From Dinoroseobacter sp. (GTDB taxonomy: Bacteria; Pseudomonadota; Alphaproteobacteria; Rhodobacterales; Rhodobacteraceae): a stretch of DNA of 64,000 bases. A program made the translations under genes and the position numbers. Shown here piece by piece: positions 1-8,149 of the stretch. The stretch's first letter is position 1. Every line of letters starts with the position of its first letter. Location of the stretch: NCBI GenBank assembly GCA_030066795.1, contig JASJAW010000040.1:124001-188000 (forward strand). The letters run 5' to 3'. The notes beneath the pieces are model-generated. The model was not told where the DNA came from and did not search any database. It saw only the letters and a program-made list of their open reading frames with translations.

Positions 1-146
1 GAGTGCAACGAGGCCGCCGCGCCATGAAGCATAAGCAAATCGGGGCCCTCCCCCATTTGCTGCACATGCCATTGATGCGGCGTGGAGCGCACGAACCGAC
101 TGTGGGCCGCATGAGGCCACTGCGATTTCTCCAAATCCCAGTTCAT
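1..146 (-). CDS. bchO: BchO, magnesium chelatase accessory alpha/beta hydrolase (3' part outside window)
   Basis: Reading leftward from the ATG at 146 gives 48 codons (MNWDLEKSQWPHAAHSRFVR, ending in LLMLHGAAASLH) before the window edge. The start matches BchO, an alpha/beta hydrolase-fold protein of photosynthesis clusters. The LLMLHG stretch is the oxyanion-hole HG strand typical of the fold. BchO is genetically linked to Mg-chelatase, but its exact reaction is unsettled. The ATG overlaps the bchD stop (ATGA), so translation is probably coupled. Its place after bchD is the usual crtA-bchI-bchD-bchO order. Only the N-terminus is visible, so the catalytic residues cannot be checked. Confidence 0.85.
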   Translation of the reverse strand, partial: MNWDLEKSQWPHAAHSRFVRSTPHQWHVQQMGEGPDLLMLHGAAASLH

Positions 147-1852
147 GGCTCCAGCACCGCGCCGACAGCCGCGGAAAGCCGGCGGCTATCGGCCCGCGGC
201 AGCGGAATATAAGGCGCTGCCAAGTCGTCTGCGAGCCCGCGCAGTTGTGGTTGTGGGCGCGTGCCCATGTCGATCACCACTGCAGGGGTGGCTTGCGCAC
301 GAAGGGCGCGTGCCATGGAACTTGCGTCCTCGGTGGCGGCTTTGCGGTCTGCCGTCCCATCAAGCGCAATATTTGCCCTCCCGTCGGTCAAAAGCGCGAT
401 CGTGGGCGTCATACCCCGGCCAGAGGATTGGTGAGCAAGCTCCAAAGCGCTTCTCAGCCCCGACGCCAGCGGCGTGCCGCCTCCGCCGGGCAAAGCGCCC
501 AGACGGCGCTTGGTTTGCACAAGGGATCTGGTAGGCGGCAGAAGCAAGTCGGCCTGCGTTCCTCGGAAAGCAACCAAGGCCACGTGATCACGCCGCGCAT
601 AGGCTTCCGCCAGCATCAACTCCACTGCCCCTTTGGCTTCTGCCAGACGTGCGAACGCGGCGGATCCGGATGCATCCACTGCAAAGATCAGCAATCGGTC
701 ACTTTTCTCCTCGAACCGGCGCAGGCGCAGGTCTTCGGCGCGTACCAGAACCCTCTGAGGCGCATCCGGCGCAAGGTTACGACGTATTCTCTGCCAAGGT
801 GCCGCTGCTCGCAGCGTGGCCACCAAGTCGATGCGAGATTGCCCATCAAGCTGACCGGGCCTTGACGGTAGTGGCCGACCGCGCCGATTCCCCTTGCGAA
901 CCGCTCCCGCGCCTGCCTGGGCGGCGCCGTTGCGTGGAGCTTTTTGGGCAGCCAGTTTTGCAAGAAGATCAGGGGGCAACATCGCTCTTGCCGCCTCCAG
1001 TAACAACTCATCGGGCAGGCGCTGTATCTCTTCGTGTGGGTCGGTTTCGTTCGACTCTGGGCTGTCTTCCCGCTGTTCGGGTGTCGGATCCTCAGTGGTC
1101 TCCTCCGCAGTTTCTTGCTCCGGTAGACGCGTCGCACGAGGGGCAAGCACGAGCTCAGTTGCACTTATCAGATCATCCTCGTCGACGACGGTCCGCCCAT
1201 CGAGTGCGGCCAAGGCGCGTGCGGCGCGCAAGGCAAACGTCACGGCACGGGGACTGTCGATGCCAAGTTGAGAAGATACGGTCACAAGGGCCGGAATTGC
1301 CGTGCCGGGAATAGCGACATCAGGTAGTCGCAATCGGGCCTTTCCGACAGAAAAAGGCTCTAATACTGCACAGTCAGCCTGCGCGAGACCTTCAATGTCG
1401 AGGTGAATGCCGAGGCGGTCTGCCAACGAAGCTGGCAGGCGTTCGTCCGGATCCGCGCCTTCGTCAAGCGCAATCAAGGCATGACCGGCACCGGTATCCA
1501 AAGATTGTGAGAGCCGCGCCGCAAGGCCGGGGGCCATGCGCTCGGCCATTGGCGCCAGCAAAAGAGCTGGGCCACCACCTAGAAGACCGCTGGTGCGCAC
1601 GAGGCAACCTGACGACAAGGTGGCAGACAGATCTACGCCGCCAAACAAGTGATCATCGCCGATATTGGGCGGCATGCGCCGCAAGTCCGGAAGTGCGATC
1701 CGCAGCGCTGATACCAGCCGGTCCCGGACCGGACCGGAACGTGCACGAATCCATACGCCGCCCAGCGCGGCAGGATCAACCGATAGGACCGCGACCGCTG
1801 TCGCGGCGCGGAGCCACGTCAGATCGCGATCGGTGTCGATCTGATCTCTCAC
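143..1852 (-). CDS. bchD: BchD, magnesium chelatase subunit D
   Basis: 569 aa. BchD is the platform subunit of the ATP-dependent Mg-chelatase that inserts Mg2+ into protoporphyrin IX, the first committed step to bacteriochlorophyll. Three parts are visible: an N-terminal AAA-like domain with degenerate nucleotide motifs (about 1-235), an acidic, proline-rich linker (about 240-285, many E, D, P), and a C-terminal von Willebrand A domain with the MIDAS motif DASGS near 390. BchD binds BchI through the AAA part and uses the vWA domain in complex assembly. The start overlaps the bchI stop by 4 bp and the stop overlaps the bchO start. Confidence 0.95.
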   Translation of the reverse strand: MRDQIDTDRDLTWLRAATAVAVLSVDPAALGGVWIRARSGPVRDRLVSALRIALPDLRRMPPNIGDDHLFGGVDLSATLSSGCLVRTSGLLGGGPALLLAPMAERMAPGLAARLSQSLDTGAGHALIALDEGADPDERLPASLADRLGIHLDIEGLAQADCAVLEPFSVGKARLRLPDVAIPGTAIPALVTVSSQLGIDSPRAVTFALRAARALAALDGRTVVDEDDLISATELVLAPRATRLPEQETAEETTEDPTPEQREDSPESNETDPHEEIQRLPDELLLEAARAMLPPDLLAKLAAQKAPRNGAAQAGAGAVRKGNRRGRPLPSRPGQLDGQSRIDLVATLRAAAPWQRIRRNLAPDAPQRVLVRAEDLRLRRFEEKSDRLLIFAVDASGSAAFARLAEAKGAVELMLAEAYARRDHVALVAFRGTQADLLLPPTRSLVQTKRRLGALPGGGGTPLASGLRSALELAHQSSGRGMTPTIALLTDGRANIALDGTADRKAATEDASSMARALRAQATPAVVIDMGTRPQPQLRGLADDLAAPYIPLPRADSRRLSAAVGAVLEP

Positions 1853-2853
1853 CCCAAAACGCTCTCAACAGCGCGGGTGACGCGGGCGGTTGAACCGGCT
1901 TCGTCTAACGGATCACGACGCAACCGGTGACGCAGGGCCGAGGGCGCGATCTGGCGCAGGTGGTCACGCCTCACCGCCGGTGCCCCAGCAAACGCGGCCA
2001 CAGCCCGGGCCGCGCGTAGCAGAGTTAGCTCACCGCGCAGGCCGTCAGCGCCGAGCTCGATACATAGCTGGGCGCAGTCGCGCAATGTATCGTCCGGCGT
2101 TTCGATGGCCTTCAGGGCCTCGCGTCCAGTCAGAATACGTGCCCGCAACGTGGCGTCCTCGCCGCGCCAGTGATCCATAAACGTGTCGTGGTCCATCTCG
2201 TAGGCATCGCGGCGGCGGATCACCTCGATCCGGTCTTCGATATTGTTCGGGGACGCCACTTCGACGCTCAGCCCGAACCGGTCCAGCAGTTGCGGACGCA
2301 ACTCACCCTCCTCCGGGTTGCCGGAGCCGACCAAGACAAAGCGCGCCGGATGCCGGATCGACAGACCCTCTCGTTCGATCACGTTCTCCCCCGACACGGC
2401 AACGTCGAGCAGAAGATCGACGATGTGATCCTCCAACAGATTCACCTCATCGATATAGAGGTATCCCCGGTTGGCTCGCGCCAGCAGACCCGGCTCAAAC
2501 GCTTTCTCGCCGCGCGTCAGCGCGCGTTCTATGTCGAGCGCGCCGACAACCCGGTCCTCTGTCGCGCCCAATGGCAGGTCGATCACGGGTGTCGGCTTCT
2601 CGTCCATGTCTGTTCCCACGCCCTCGGCCCAATCAGGCACAAGGTCGGGATTTGCAGAGTTACAAGGGCACCCTTCAACTGCCGAAATCGGCGGAAGCAG
2701 TGCGGCGAGTGCGCGAACGGACGTGGACTTGCCAGTCCCCCTGTCCCCAAAAACCAATACGCCGCCGATCCCGGGGTCGATGGCCGTGAGGATCATCGCC
2801 TGTTTCATTTCGTTCTGGCCAACGATGGCCGAGAAGGGGAAAGGGTGGGTCAT
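1849..2853 (-). CDS. bchI: BchI, magnesium chelatase ATPase subunit I
   Basis: 334 aa. AAA+ ATPase that forms hexameric rings and drives Mg2+ insertion together with BchD and BchH. Walker A is GDRGTGKST (about residue 33) and Walker B is YLYIDEVNLL. The ATG at 2853 (MTHPFPFSAIVGQ) fits the family N-terminus. The open frame continues upstream over crtA, but that is read-through and not a fusion. The start overlaps the crtA stop by 4 bp. The operon position predicts control by the operator ahead of crtA. Confidence 0.96.
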   Translation of the reverse strand: MTHPFPFSAIVGQNEMKQAMILTAIDPGIGGVLVFGDRGTGKSTSVRALAALLPPISAVEGCPCNSANPDLVPDWAEGVGTDMDEKPTPVIDLPLGATEDRVVGALDIERALTRGEKAFEPGLLARANRGYLYIDEVNLLEDHIVDLLLDVAVSGENVIEREGLSIRHPARFVLVGSGNPEEGELRPQLLDRFGLSVEVASPNNIEDRIEVIRRRDAYEMDHDTFMDHWRGEDATLRARILTGREALKAIETPDDTLRDCAQLCIELGADGLRGELTLLRAARAVAAFAGAPAVRRDHLRQIAPSALRHRLRRDPLDEAGSTARVTRAVESVLG

Positions 2854-3575
2854 TGAGGTCGCTTTCCATCTGTCAAAGCCGAAAGGGGCGAGGCACCGTT
2901 CCAATGCCCCGCGTCGCCCAGCACGTCGAAACGTGCATAGAGCTCCTCGGCAAAAAGGTTTCTGTCGCGGACATCCTTTATCGCGGCGGCATGGGGGCCT
3001 CCACGACGTGCGAAATTGGCCATCGAATCTGCGTCGGGCCAGATCGAGAAGGTCACCTGCTGCATCAGCGGCACCTCTCCGATTCCGATCTTGAAGATCA
3101 CATTCGGATCCTTGCCGATCATGGCGCTGATGGCCGGCTCGTGCTTCCAGAACTTGAAGGCTGCGCTCGGTTTGACCGTTGCGCGTGTCAGAGCGGCGAG
3201 CGGACCTGATGTCCGGTCTGCGACAGGTTCGAACGGGGTTTGTCCCGACCACGCCCCGCGGGCAGAGGTGGTCGCAAGAAACACTGTCCAGTCTTCCGCG
3301 GCCCGCGCGCGGTAACGTTGCCACACAGGGGACTCTGCGATTCTGTGCTGTGCGGTTTGATAGTCGGGCCAGGTCGCCAAGATTCCATAGACCGCTGTGT
3401 TGGGCAGGGGTGTAAACCCTTCGCCCGTGCCCGAGCCACACAGCTTCCAAAATCCGATATCCGGTGTCTTCGGAAGGGAAAACCGCGCCGCGCCCATCTG
3501 GGCAAGCGCCCAGAGCCGGTCGCGCCACCGGTCAAAACGGAACAGGCTGAGACTGACGGTCTGGATCGGACTCAC
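2850..3575 (-). CDS. crtA: CrtA, spheroidene monooxygenase
   Basis: About 241 aa. CrtA oxidises spheroidene to spheroidenone with O2, giving the red keto-carotenoid of aerobically grown purple bacteria. Family features are the opening QTVSLSLFRF, the internal WKLCGSGTGEGFTPLPN and a WKHEPAISAM segment. The start is uncertain. The ATG at 3593 would sit 2 bp from the operator with no ribosome-binding site, so the GTG at 3575 (VSPIQTVSL) is preferred, although its upstream purines (CGGGA) lie too close. crtA leads the operon, and its presence implies the spheroidene branch of carotenoid synthesis in this organism. Confidence 0.9.
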   Translation of the reverse strand: MSPIQTVSLSLFRFDRWRDRLWALAQMGAARFSLPKTPDIGFWKLCGSGTGEGFTPLPNTAVYGILATWPDYQTAQHRIAESPVWQRYRARAAEDWTVFLATTSARGAWSGQTPFEPVADRTSGPLAALTRATVKPSAAFKFWKHEPAISAMIGKDPNVIFKIGIGEVPLMQQVTFSIWPDADSMANFARRGGPHAAAIKDVRDRNLFAEELYARFDVLGDAGHWNGASPLSALTDGKRPQ

Positions 3576-3595
3576 TCCCGGGACTCGACACATGA

Positions 3596-3627
3596 TGTGT
3601 CAATTTAGTCTGACACATTAAATGTCA
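3596..3627. promoter_or_regulatory. PpsR/CrtJ-type operator upstream of crtA
   Basis: TGT (3598-3600), 12 bp, ACA (3613-3615) matches the TGT-N12-ACA consensus bound by PpsR/CrtJ, the aerobic repressor of bacteriochlorophyll and carotenoid genes. The palindrome extends to TGTGTCA (3596-3602), 8 bp, TGACACA (3611-3617). A second inverted repeat, TGACA (3611-3615) and TGTCA (3623-3627), overlaps its right half. The match to the consensus is seen directly. Binding by PpsR is inferred from the position ahead of crtA-bchIDO; no ppsR gene is in the window. Confidence 0.75.
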
Positions 3628-3646
3628 CAGCGGAAGCCCTATTCGA

Positions 3647-4420
3647 TTAATCCATTGAGTCTATGTCCTGAAAGCCGGTGGTGAATTCATCCAGAGCGGA
3701 GCGGGCAAAGACAGCGACATCAACTTGCCGCGCGCCTGCGTCCAGGCATGTAATCGCACAAGCACCCAAGGTAGCACCGCTACTCATAACGTCATCGACC
3801 AAGAGGATATGGCGACCCGTCAACCCGAACTTGCGTGCACGCGGACCAGAAACTGAAATGGACTTGTCCAGATTTGCAAAACGCTCATCACGTCCCCGGT
3901 GGTCCTGCATCAGTGTCTTACGTGTCCTGATAAGAAGGTCCGGGCACATCGGGTGCTGCAGATGGCGGGAGACCTGCCGGGCCAGCAGCACTGCCTGGTT
4001 GTACTTACGGCGCAACAGGCGACTCCGGTGCAACGGGACGGGCACGAGGAGCGTATCTGCCTTCAGAAGTGGCCGGGCAGCCTCCGCCAGCCAAGCGCCC
4101 ATCGGGCGTGCCAGATCGGATCGGTCGCCATGCTTGAGTTGTAAGACGAGCGTCCGCGCCCGGTCGGCATAGGTCGCCGCAGCACGTCCATCCGTCCAGG
4201 GTCGGGGTATTTGAAGGCAACTGTCACAAATATCGGTTTGCCCGAACGCCAACCCCGAAAGCGGCACACCGCATGTCCCGCAGATTCCGCCCGAGATGAA
4301 CGGCATCTCCGGCAGGCAGGCACTACACAACCCGAAATCGCGCGTGACCGGGGACTCGCAGGTCACACAAACCGGTGGGTAAAGCGTGCGCAAGGCGCTT
4401 TGCAATTGACCCTGAAACAC
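3647..4420 (-). CDS. comF: ComF family phosphoribosyltransferase-like protein
   Basis: 257 aa from a GTG start. An N-terminal zinc ribbon shows paired cysteines (CVTC, CSAC, CGTC, CDSC; residues 18-70). A type I phosphoribosyltransferase domain follows, with the PRPP-binding motif LLVDDVMSSGATL near 215. ComF proteins are linked to natural DNA uptake in competent bacteria, but in alphaproteobacteria the substrate is unknown. Its start lies only 27 bp from the divergent methyltransferase start, so each promoter must reach into the other gene. It is not visibly part of the photosynthesis operon downstream. Confidence 0.88.
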   Translation of the reverse strand: MFQGQLQSALRTLYPPVCVTCESPVTRDFGLCSACLPEMPFISGGICGTCGVPLSGLAFGQTDICDSCLQIPRPWTDGRAAATYADRARTLVLQLKHGDRSDLARPMGAWLAEAARPLLKADTLLVPVPLHRSRLLRRKYNQAVLLARQVSRHLQHPMCPDLLIRTRKTLMQDHRGRDERFANLDKSISVSGPRARKFGLTGRHILLVDDVMSSGATLGACAITCLDAGARQVDVAVFARSALDEFTTGFQDIDSMD

Positions 4421-4447
4421 TTACCTAGCCTCTTAAAAGGAGTATTC

Positions 4448-5308
4448 ATGCAGTCCCCGCCTAAGCTGACCGATGTCAAAGCCCTCGCCGCGCATCGCGC
4501 GCGCGCCGATCGGTTTGGGTTTGCAGATTTCCTGCACCGGGAAGCGGCGGCTGAGCTCAAGGAAAGACTGATCGAGGTTAACAGGCGATTTACAAAGGTT
4601 GCCGTCGTGACCGGACATCCCGCCTTTTGGGCCGCGCTGTTCCCGGCTGCGACTATTGTGGGGGACGTCAGTACCCTCGACCTCAAGGAAGACGGATACG
4701 ATCTCGTTATCCACGCAATGGCTCTGCATTGGGCCGACGACCCGGTCGGCCAGTTGGTTCAGTGTCGCCGCGCGCTACAACCTGACGGTTTGTTCTTCGC
4801 CGTTTTCTTCGGTGGCCAGACGCTGCGAGAGCTAAGAGTCGCCCTAGCGGAGGCGGAAAGCAGCGTCACGGGTGGATTGAGCCCCAGAATTGCGCCAATG
4901 GGGGAAATCCGGGAACTGGGCGCGCTCTTGCAACGCGCAGGGTTCGCATTGCCCGTGGCAGATGTGTCCTCTCGACAAGCGGCTTACGAGACCGCGCTCC
5001 ACCTCATGCGGGATCTGCGCGCGATGGGAGAAACCAACGCCTTGGCCCAGCGCAACCTGTCCCCACTGCGCCGCGAAGTGCTGCGTCAGGCCTGCGACAT
5101 CTACGCTCGGGAGTTTCCAGGAGACAAAGGCCGCGTGCGCGCTACGTACGAGTTGGTGTTTTTAACCGGTTGGGCCCCATCGGACGCTCAGCCTCAACCC
5201 TTGCGGCCAGGAACAGCGTCCCAACGCCTTGCAGACGCCCTTGGAACCGTGGAATACGACCGGGATCTTAATCCGGTGAACGACCCGACGTCGCGAGACA
5301 CCCCGTGA
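4448..5308 (+). CDS. SAM-dependent methyltransferase-like protein (BioC/NDUFAF5-like)
   Basis: 286 aa. The class I methyltransferase-like core includes DLVIHAMALHWADDP (about residue 85) followed by LQPDGLFFAVFFGG. This resembles the post-motif region of BioC and of NDUFAF5, which acts in complex I assembly. The N-terminus is basic (AAHRARADRFGFADFLHREA). The classical glycine-rich SAM loop is weak, so activity should be treated as unproven. The start follows AAAAGGAG at 4436-4443. The stop is 23 bp ahead of the chosen hemH start, so the two are probably co-transcribed. Confidence 0.75.
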   Translation: MQSPPKLTDVKALAAHRARADRFGFADFLHREAAAELKERLIEVNRRFTKVAVVTGHPAFWAALFPAATIVGDVSTLDLKEDGYDLVIHAMALHWADDPVGQLVQCRRALQPDGLFFAVFFGGQTLRELRVALAEAESSVTGGLSPRIAPMGEIRELGALLQRAGFALPVADVSSRQAAYETALHLMRDLRAMGETNALAQRNLSPLRREVLRQACDIYAREFPGDKGRVRATYELVFLTGWAPSDAQPQPLRPGTASQRLADALGTVEYDRDLNPVNDPTSRDTP

Positions 5309-5331
5309 CGTCAAAAGAGGTTTTGACGACG

Positions 5332-6396
5332 ATGAATATGATGTCAGATACGTCCCTGCCCCACGCGCCGGCCGACCACCCAAAGGTGAAGTTCGGCAAA
5401 GTCGGCGTTCTGCTGGCCAATCTTGGTACGCCGGACAACTACGATTACTGGTCGATGCGGCGGTATCTGAACGAGTTTTTGTCGGACAAGCGTGTCATCG
5501 ACTACAGCCCGTGGATCTGGCAACCGCTTCTTCAGTTGGTGATTCTGACAAAGCGGCCCTTCAGCTCGGGCGCGGCCTACAAGTCGATCTGGAATCATGA
5601 CCAGGGCGAAAGCCCGTTGATGACCATCACCAAAGATCAGACCGCGAAAATGGCAGCGGCGATGCAGAAACGCTATGGCGACCAGATCGTGGTGGATTAC
5701 TGCATGCGTTACGGTAACCCATCAACGAAATCCAAGGTGGAAGCGTTGCAGGCGCAAGGGTGTCAGAAGATTCTGTTCTTCCCCCTTTATCCGCAATACG
5801 CGGGCGCGACTTCGGCTACAGCCTGCGATCAGTTCTTCCGCTCGCTTGAGCACATCAAGTGGCAGCCGATCGTTCGGACGGTTGAACCGTATTTCGAGCA
5901 CCCAATGTATATCGAGGCATTGGCGCAGTCGGTTGAACGCGCCTATGCGGATCTAGAGACCCGCCCGGATGTACTTGTGGCGTCGTATCATGGCGTGCCG
6001 AAGCGCTATCTGATGGAGGGTGATCCCTATCACTGCCAATGCCAGAAGACATCGCGGCTTCTGCGCGAACGGCTTGGTTGGCCGGAAACTGAAATCGTTA
6101 CAACTTTCCAGAGCCGTTTCGGCCCGGAAGAATGGCTGAAACCCTACACGGTCGAAGAAGTCGCGCGCCTAGCGGAGAACGGTAAGAAACGGATCGCTGT
6201 CATCGCGCCTGCATTTTCCGCAGACTGCATAGAGACGCTTGAAGAGATTAACGAGGAAATCAAAGAGAGCTTCGAAGAAGCCGGCGGCGAGGAATTTACC
6301 TACATTCCGTGTCTCAACGACGACGAGGCACATATTTCTGCTCTGGCCCAAGTTGTTGAGGAAAACCTGCAGGGCTGGATTTCGCTAAAGCTTTAA
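5332..6396 (+). CDS. hemH: Ferrochelatase HemH
   Basis: 354 aa. Inserts Fe2+ into protoporphyrin IX to make protoheme, competing with the BchI/BchD/BchH Mg-chelatase for the same porphyrin. Family signatures are LLANLGTPDNYDYW near the start, LVASYHGVPKRYLMEGDPYHCQCQ (split here: VASYHGVPKRYL then MEGDPYHCQCQ), and CIETLEEI carrying the conserved acidic residue. The ATG at 5332 has AAGAGG 11 bp upstream. An in-frame GTG at 5305 overlapping the previous stop is a less likely start. A strong hairpin terminator follows the stop. Confidence 0.95.
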   Translation: MNMMSDTSLPHAPADHPKVKFGKVGVLLANLGTPDNYDYWSMRRYLNEFLSDKRVIDYSPWIWQPLLQLVILTKRPFSSGAAYKSIWNHDQGESPLMTITKDQTAKMAAAMQKRYGDQIVVDYCMRYGNPSTKSKVEALQAQGCQKILFFPLYPQYAGATSATACDQFFRSLEHIKWQPIVRTVEPYFEHPMYIEALAQSVERAYADLETRPDVLVASYHGVPKRYLMEGDPYHCQCQKTSRLLRERLGWPETEIVTTFQSRFGPEEWLKPYTVEEVARLAENGKKRIAVIAPAFSADCIETLEEINEEIKESFEEAGGEEFTYIPCLNDDEAHISALAQVVEENLQGWISLKL

Positions 6397-6418
6397 ACCC
6401 GGTTCTAAGTCAGACAAG

Positions 6419-6448
6419 AAAAAAGGCGGCTCGAAAGGCCGCCTTTTT
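6419..6448. terminator. Bidirectional rho-independent terminator
   Basis: GGCGGC (6425-6430) pairs with GCCGCC (6438-6443). The A-run on the left and T-run on the right extend the stem and make it usable from both strands. It lies 23 bp after the hemH stop and 24 bp after the end of the leftward small gene, so it can serve both convergent genes. Confidence 0.9.
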
Positions 6449-6471
6449 CCGAATCTGTCGCTTGTCGCGTC

Positions 6472-6651
6472 TTAGCTTGCCGCTGCTGCGATAACCGCGA
6501 TCACGAGAAGGGGAACTACCCAGCCGGTGCCGGTGGTTGCTGCTTCTTCTTCAACAACAACGGGCATTTCAACAATGGGTTCTTCCATGCCGCCAGCGAA
6601 GGCGGAGGTTGCTGCGATGGATACGACTGCAGCGAGAGCGAGTTTTTTCAT
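6472..6651 (-). CDS. Small secreted or membrane peptide, unknown function
   Basis: 59 aa. The N-terminus is a clear Sec signal (MKKLALAAVVSIAATSAFA), with likely cleavage after AFA. That leaves about 40 residues: an acidic Glu/Val/Pro stretch (GGMEEPIVEMPVVVEEE) and a hydrophobic C-terminal segment (GWVVPLLVIAVIAAAAS), a probable transmembrane helix. GGAGGGAATT precedes the ATG at 6651. It has its own upstream gap (6652-6797) and shares the hemH terminator. I do not recognise a named family. The signal peptide and ribosome-binding site argue for a real gene despite its size. Confidence 0.75.
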   Translation of the reverse strand: MKKLALAAVVSIAATSAFAGGMEEPIVEMPVVVEEEAATTGTGWVVPLLVIAVIAAAAS

Positions 6652-6797
6652 AATTCCCTCCAAAGAGTGCTCTTTCCTAGACACGCCAAAACACGCACAC
6701 CGCGCTCCGGACTGTACCTCGTGTCAATTTTTAACCTGCAAGTTTTTGATTTTTCAATCCACAGGACGTGTTGTAGCCCTTCAGCGGCAAAATGTCG

Positions 6798-7409
6798 TCA
6801 AATTAGCAACACTTGTGTCCCAACCTTTGAGCGCCCAAACAGGTCGGCAATATCTTCGTTGAAGAGCCCAATACATCCGTTGGACGACCGCCGCCCGATC
6901 TTACGCGTATCGTGCGTGCCGTGGATACGATAAAACTGCCAAGTCAAATGCATGGCATGTGTGCCCATTGGATTATCTGGACCCGGGCCGATGAAATCTG
7001 GCCATTCCGGATTGCGCTTTTTCATAGCAGGTGTTGGGCGCCAGCTCGGCCCTTCCACCTTCTTTGTGATACTTGTGCGCCCTTTTCGCGTAAGATCTTC
7101 GGTCAAAGGCACTGACGTTGGGTATAGTTTGTACTCCGCCTGATCCTCGGACCACCAGTGCAATGCCCTCGACTGAATGTCGACGAGAATCGCCCCGTTC
7201 CGGGTGTCGGAGAAGTAAGGCCGCCAATCCAATGCGCGGAAACTAGAGGTGTTTCGGCGCACGGTTTCGGTGATTTCCGCCTCAACTTCCGTAGACCCGG
7301 TGTTCGGGTTGGACTGCGCAAAGCCTCTGGTACCTGCCAATCCCGCTACTGCGCTGGCAGAGACCAAAAAGCCCCGGCGGCTCAGGAAAGGGGTTTTTAA
7401 CTTCGTCAT
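6798..7409 (-). CDS. Tat-exported L,D-transpeptidase (YkuD domain)
   Basis: 203 aa. A twin-arginine signal (LSRRGFLVSASAVAGLAG) ends near GFAQS. A YkuD L,D-transpeptidase domain follows, with HGTHDTRKIGRRSSNGCIGL holding the His and the catalytic Cys. Such enzymes form 3-3 peptidoglycan cross-links or attach proteins to the wall in the periplasm. The motif ends CIG where most members have CIR. It is separated from the divergent CAP lipoprotein by about 170 bp. Confidence 0.88.
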   Translation of the reverse strand: MTKLKTPFLSRRGFLVSASAVAGLAGTRGFAQSNPNTGSTEVEAEITETVRRNTSSFRALDWRPYFSDTRNGAILVDIQSRALHWWSEDQAEYKLYPTSVPLTEDLTRKGRTSITKKVEGPSWRPTPAMKKRNPEWPDFIGPGPDNPMGTHAMHLTWQFYRIHGTHDTRKIGRRSSNGCIGLFNEDIADLFGRSKVGTQVLLI

Positions 7410-7579
7410 CAGGAGAATCCTCCGGTTGGCATCGAGTCAAAGTATGGCAGCGCGCGCACAGTACGTAGAACGACTGCGTTGCACAAATCAAACAGATGTC
7501 AACTCCCTTTGCGGGCTTGGTGCTTGGAGCCGCGAGCAATCCCGGCTAGGGGTGAATACGCTGTGTGAGGGAGACCATA

Positions 7580-8131
7580 ATGGCGCGATACATCAGAACG
7601 CTTGTTTTCGGGCTGTTGCCGTTGGTTTTGATGGCGTGTGCGGCACCTGCGCCGCCGGCCCTTGGCCCGGATGGCAAACCCCTTCCCCGTGTCTACGATA
7701 TCAGCGCCCGAGACGAAGCACGTATCCCATTCACAATGCTCGACTCAGTCAATGCGCTACGGCAAGCTTCCGGAGCACAGGCCCTTGCGCTGAATTCTGA
7801 ACTCACCGCGGCAGCGGCGACTCATTCTCGGGACATGGCTGTTCAAAATCGCCCTTGGCACTTCGGATCAGATGGTTCCAGCCCGATAGAACGTGTGACC
7901 CGTGCGGGGTACGCAGGTGGCTTACGCGGGGAGCTCATTTCAGAAACTTTTGAAACCGAGTTACAGACCCTCTCTGCCTGGATGGAGGATCCGGCGAGTC
8001 GCGAAGTGATCCTTGATCCGAGCGCAGAGGATATGGGATTTGCGTGGTATCAAGAGCCAAACGGAAAACTGTGGTGGACCATGATTACAGGTGCCTCAAG
8101 ACCTGTGACAGATACCATTCTCACAAACTAG
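7580..8131 (+). CDS. CAP/SCP-domain lipoprotein
   Basis: 183 aa. The N-terminal lipoprotein signal ends in the lipobox LMAC (Cys near residue 22). A short CAP (cysteine-rich secretory/SCP-like) domain follows: LDSVNALRQASGAQALALN, THSRDMAVQNRPWHFGSDGSS, and a C-terminal strand with LWWTMITG. Bacterial CAP proteins are extracytoplasmic and mostly of unknown role. The ATG at 7580 has GAGGGAG about 7 bp upstream; a GTG at 7565 is the alternative. It is flanked by two L,D-transpeptidase-type genes, so a cell-envelope role is reasonable. Confidence 0.8.
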   Translation: MARYIRTLVFGLLPLVLMACAAPAPPALGPDGKPLPRVYDISARDEARIPFTMLDSVNALRQASGAQALALNSELTAAAATHSRDMAVQNRPWHFGSDGSSPIERVTRAGYAGGLRGELISETFETELQTLSAWMEDPASREVILDPSAEDMGFAWYQEPNGKLWWTMITGASRPVTDTILTN

Positions 8132-8149
8132 CGGATCCTGACGGCCGGA

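Noticed and set aside
1849-3528. A single 559-aa frame joining crtA region and bchI
   Set aside because: The upstream part is not in the crtA frame and has no family similarity; bchI starts at 2853.
6722-6727. TTGACA as a -35 box for the small peptide gene
   Set aside because: No acceptable -10 box lies 16-18 bp downstream.
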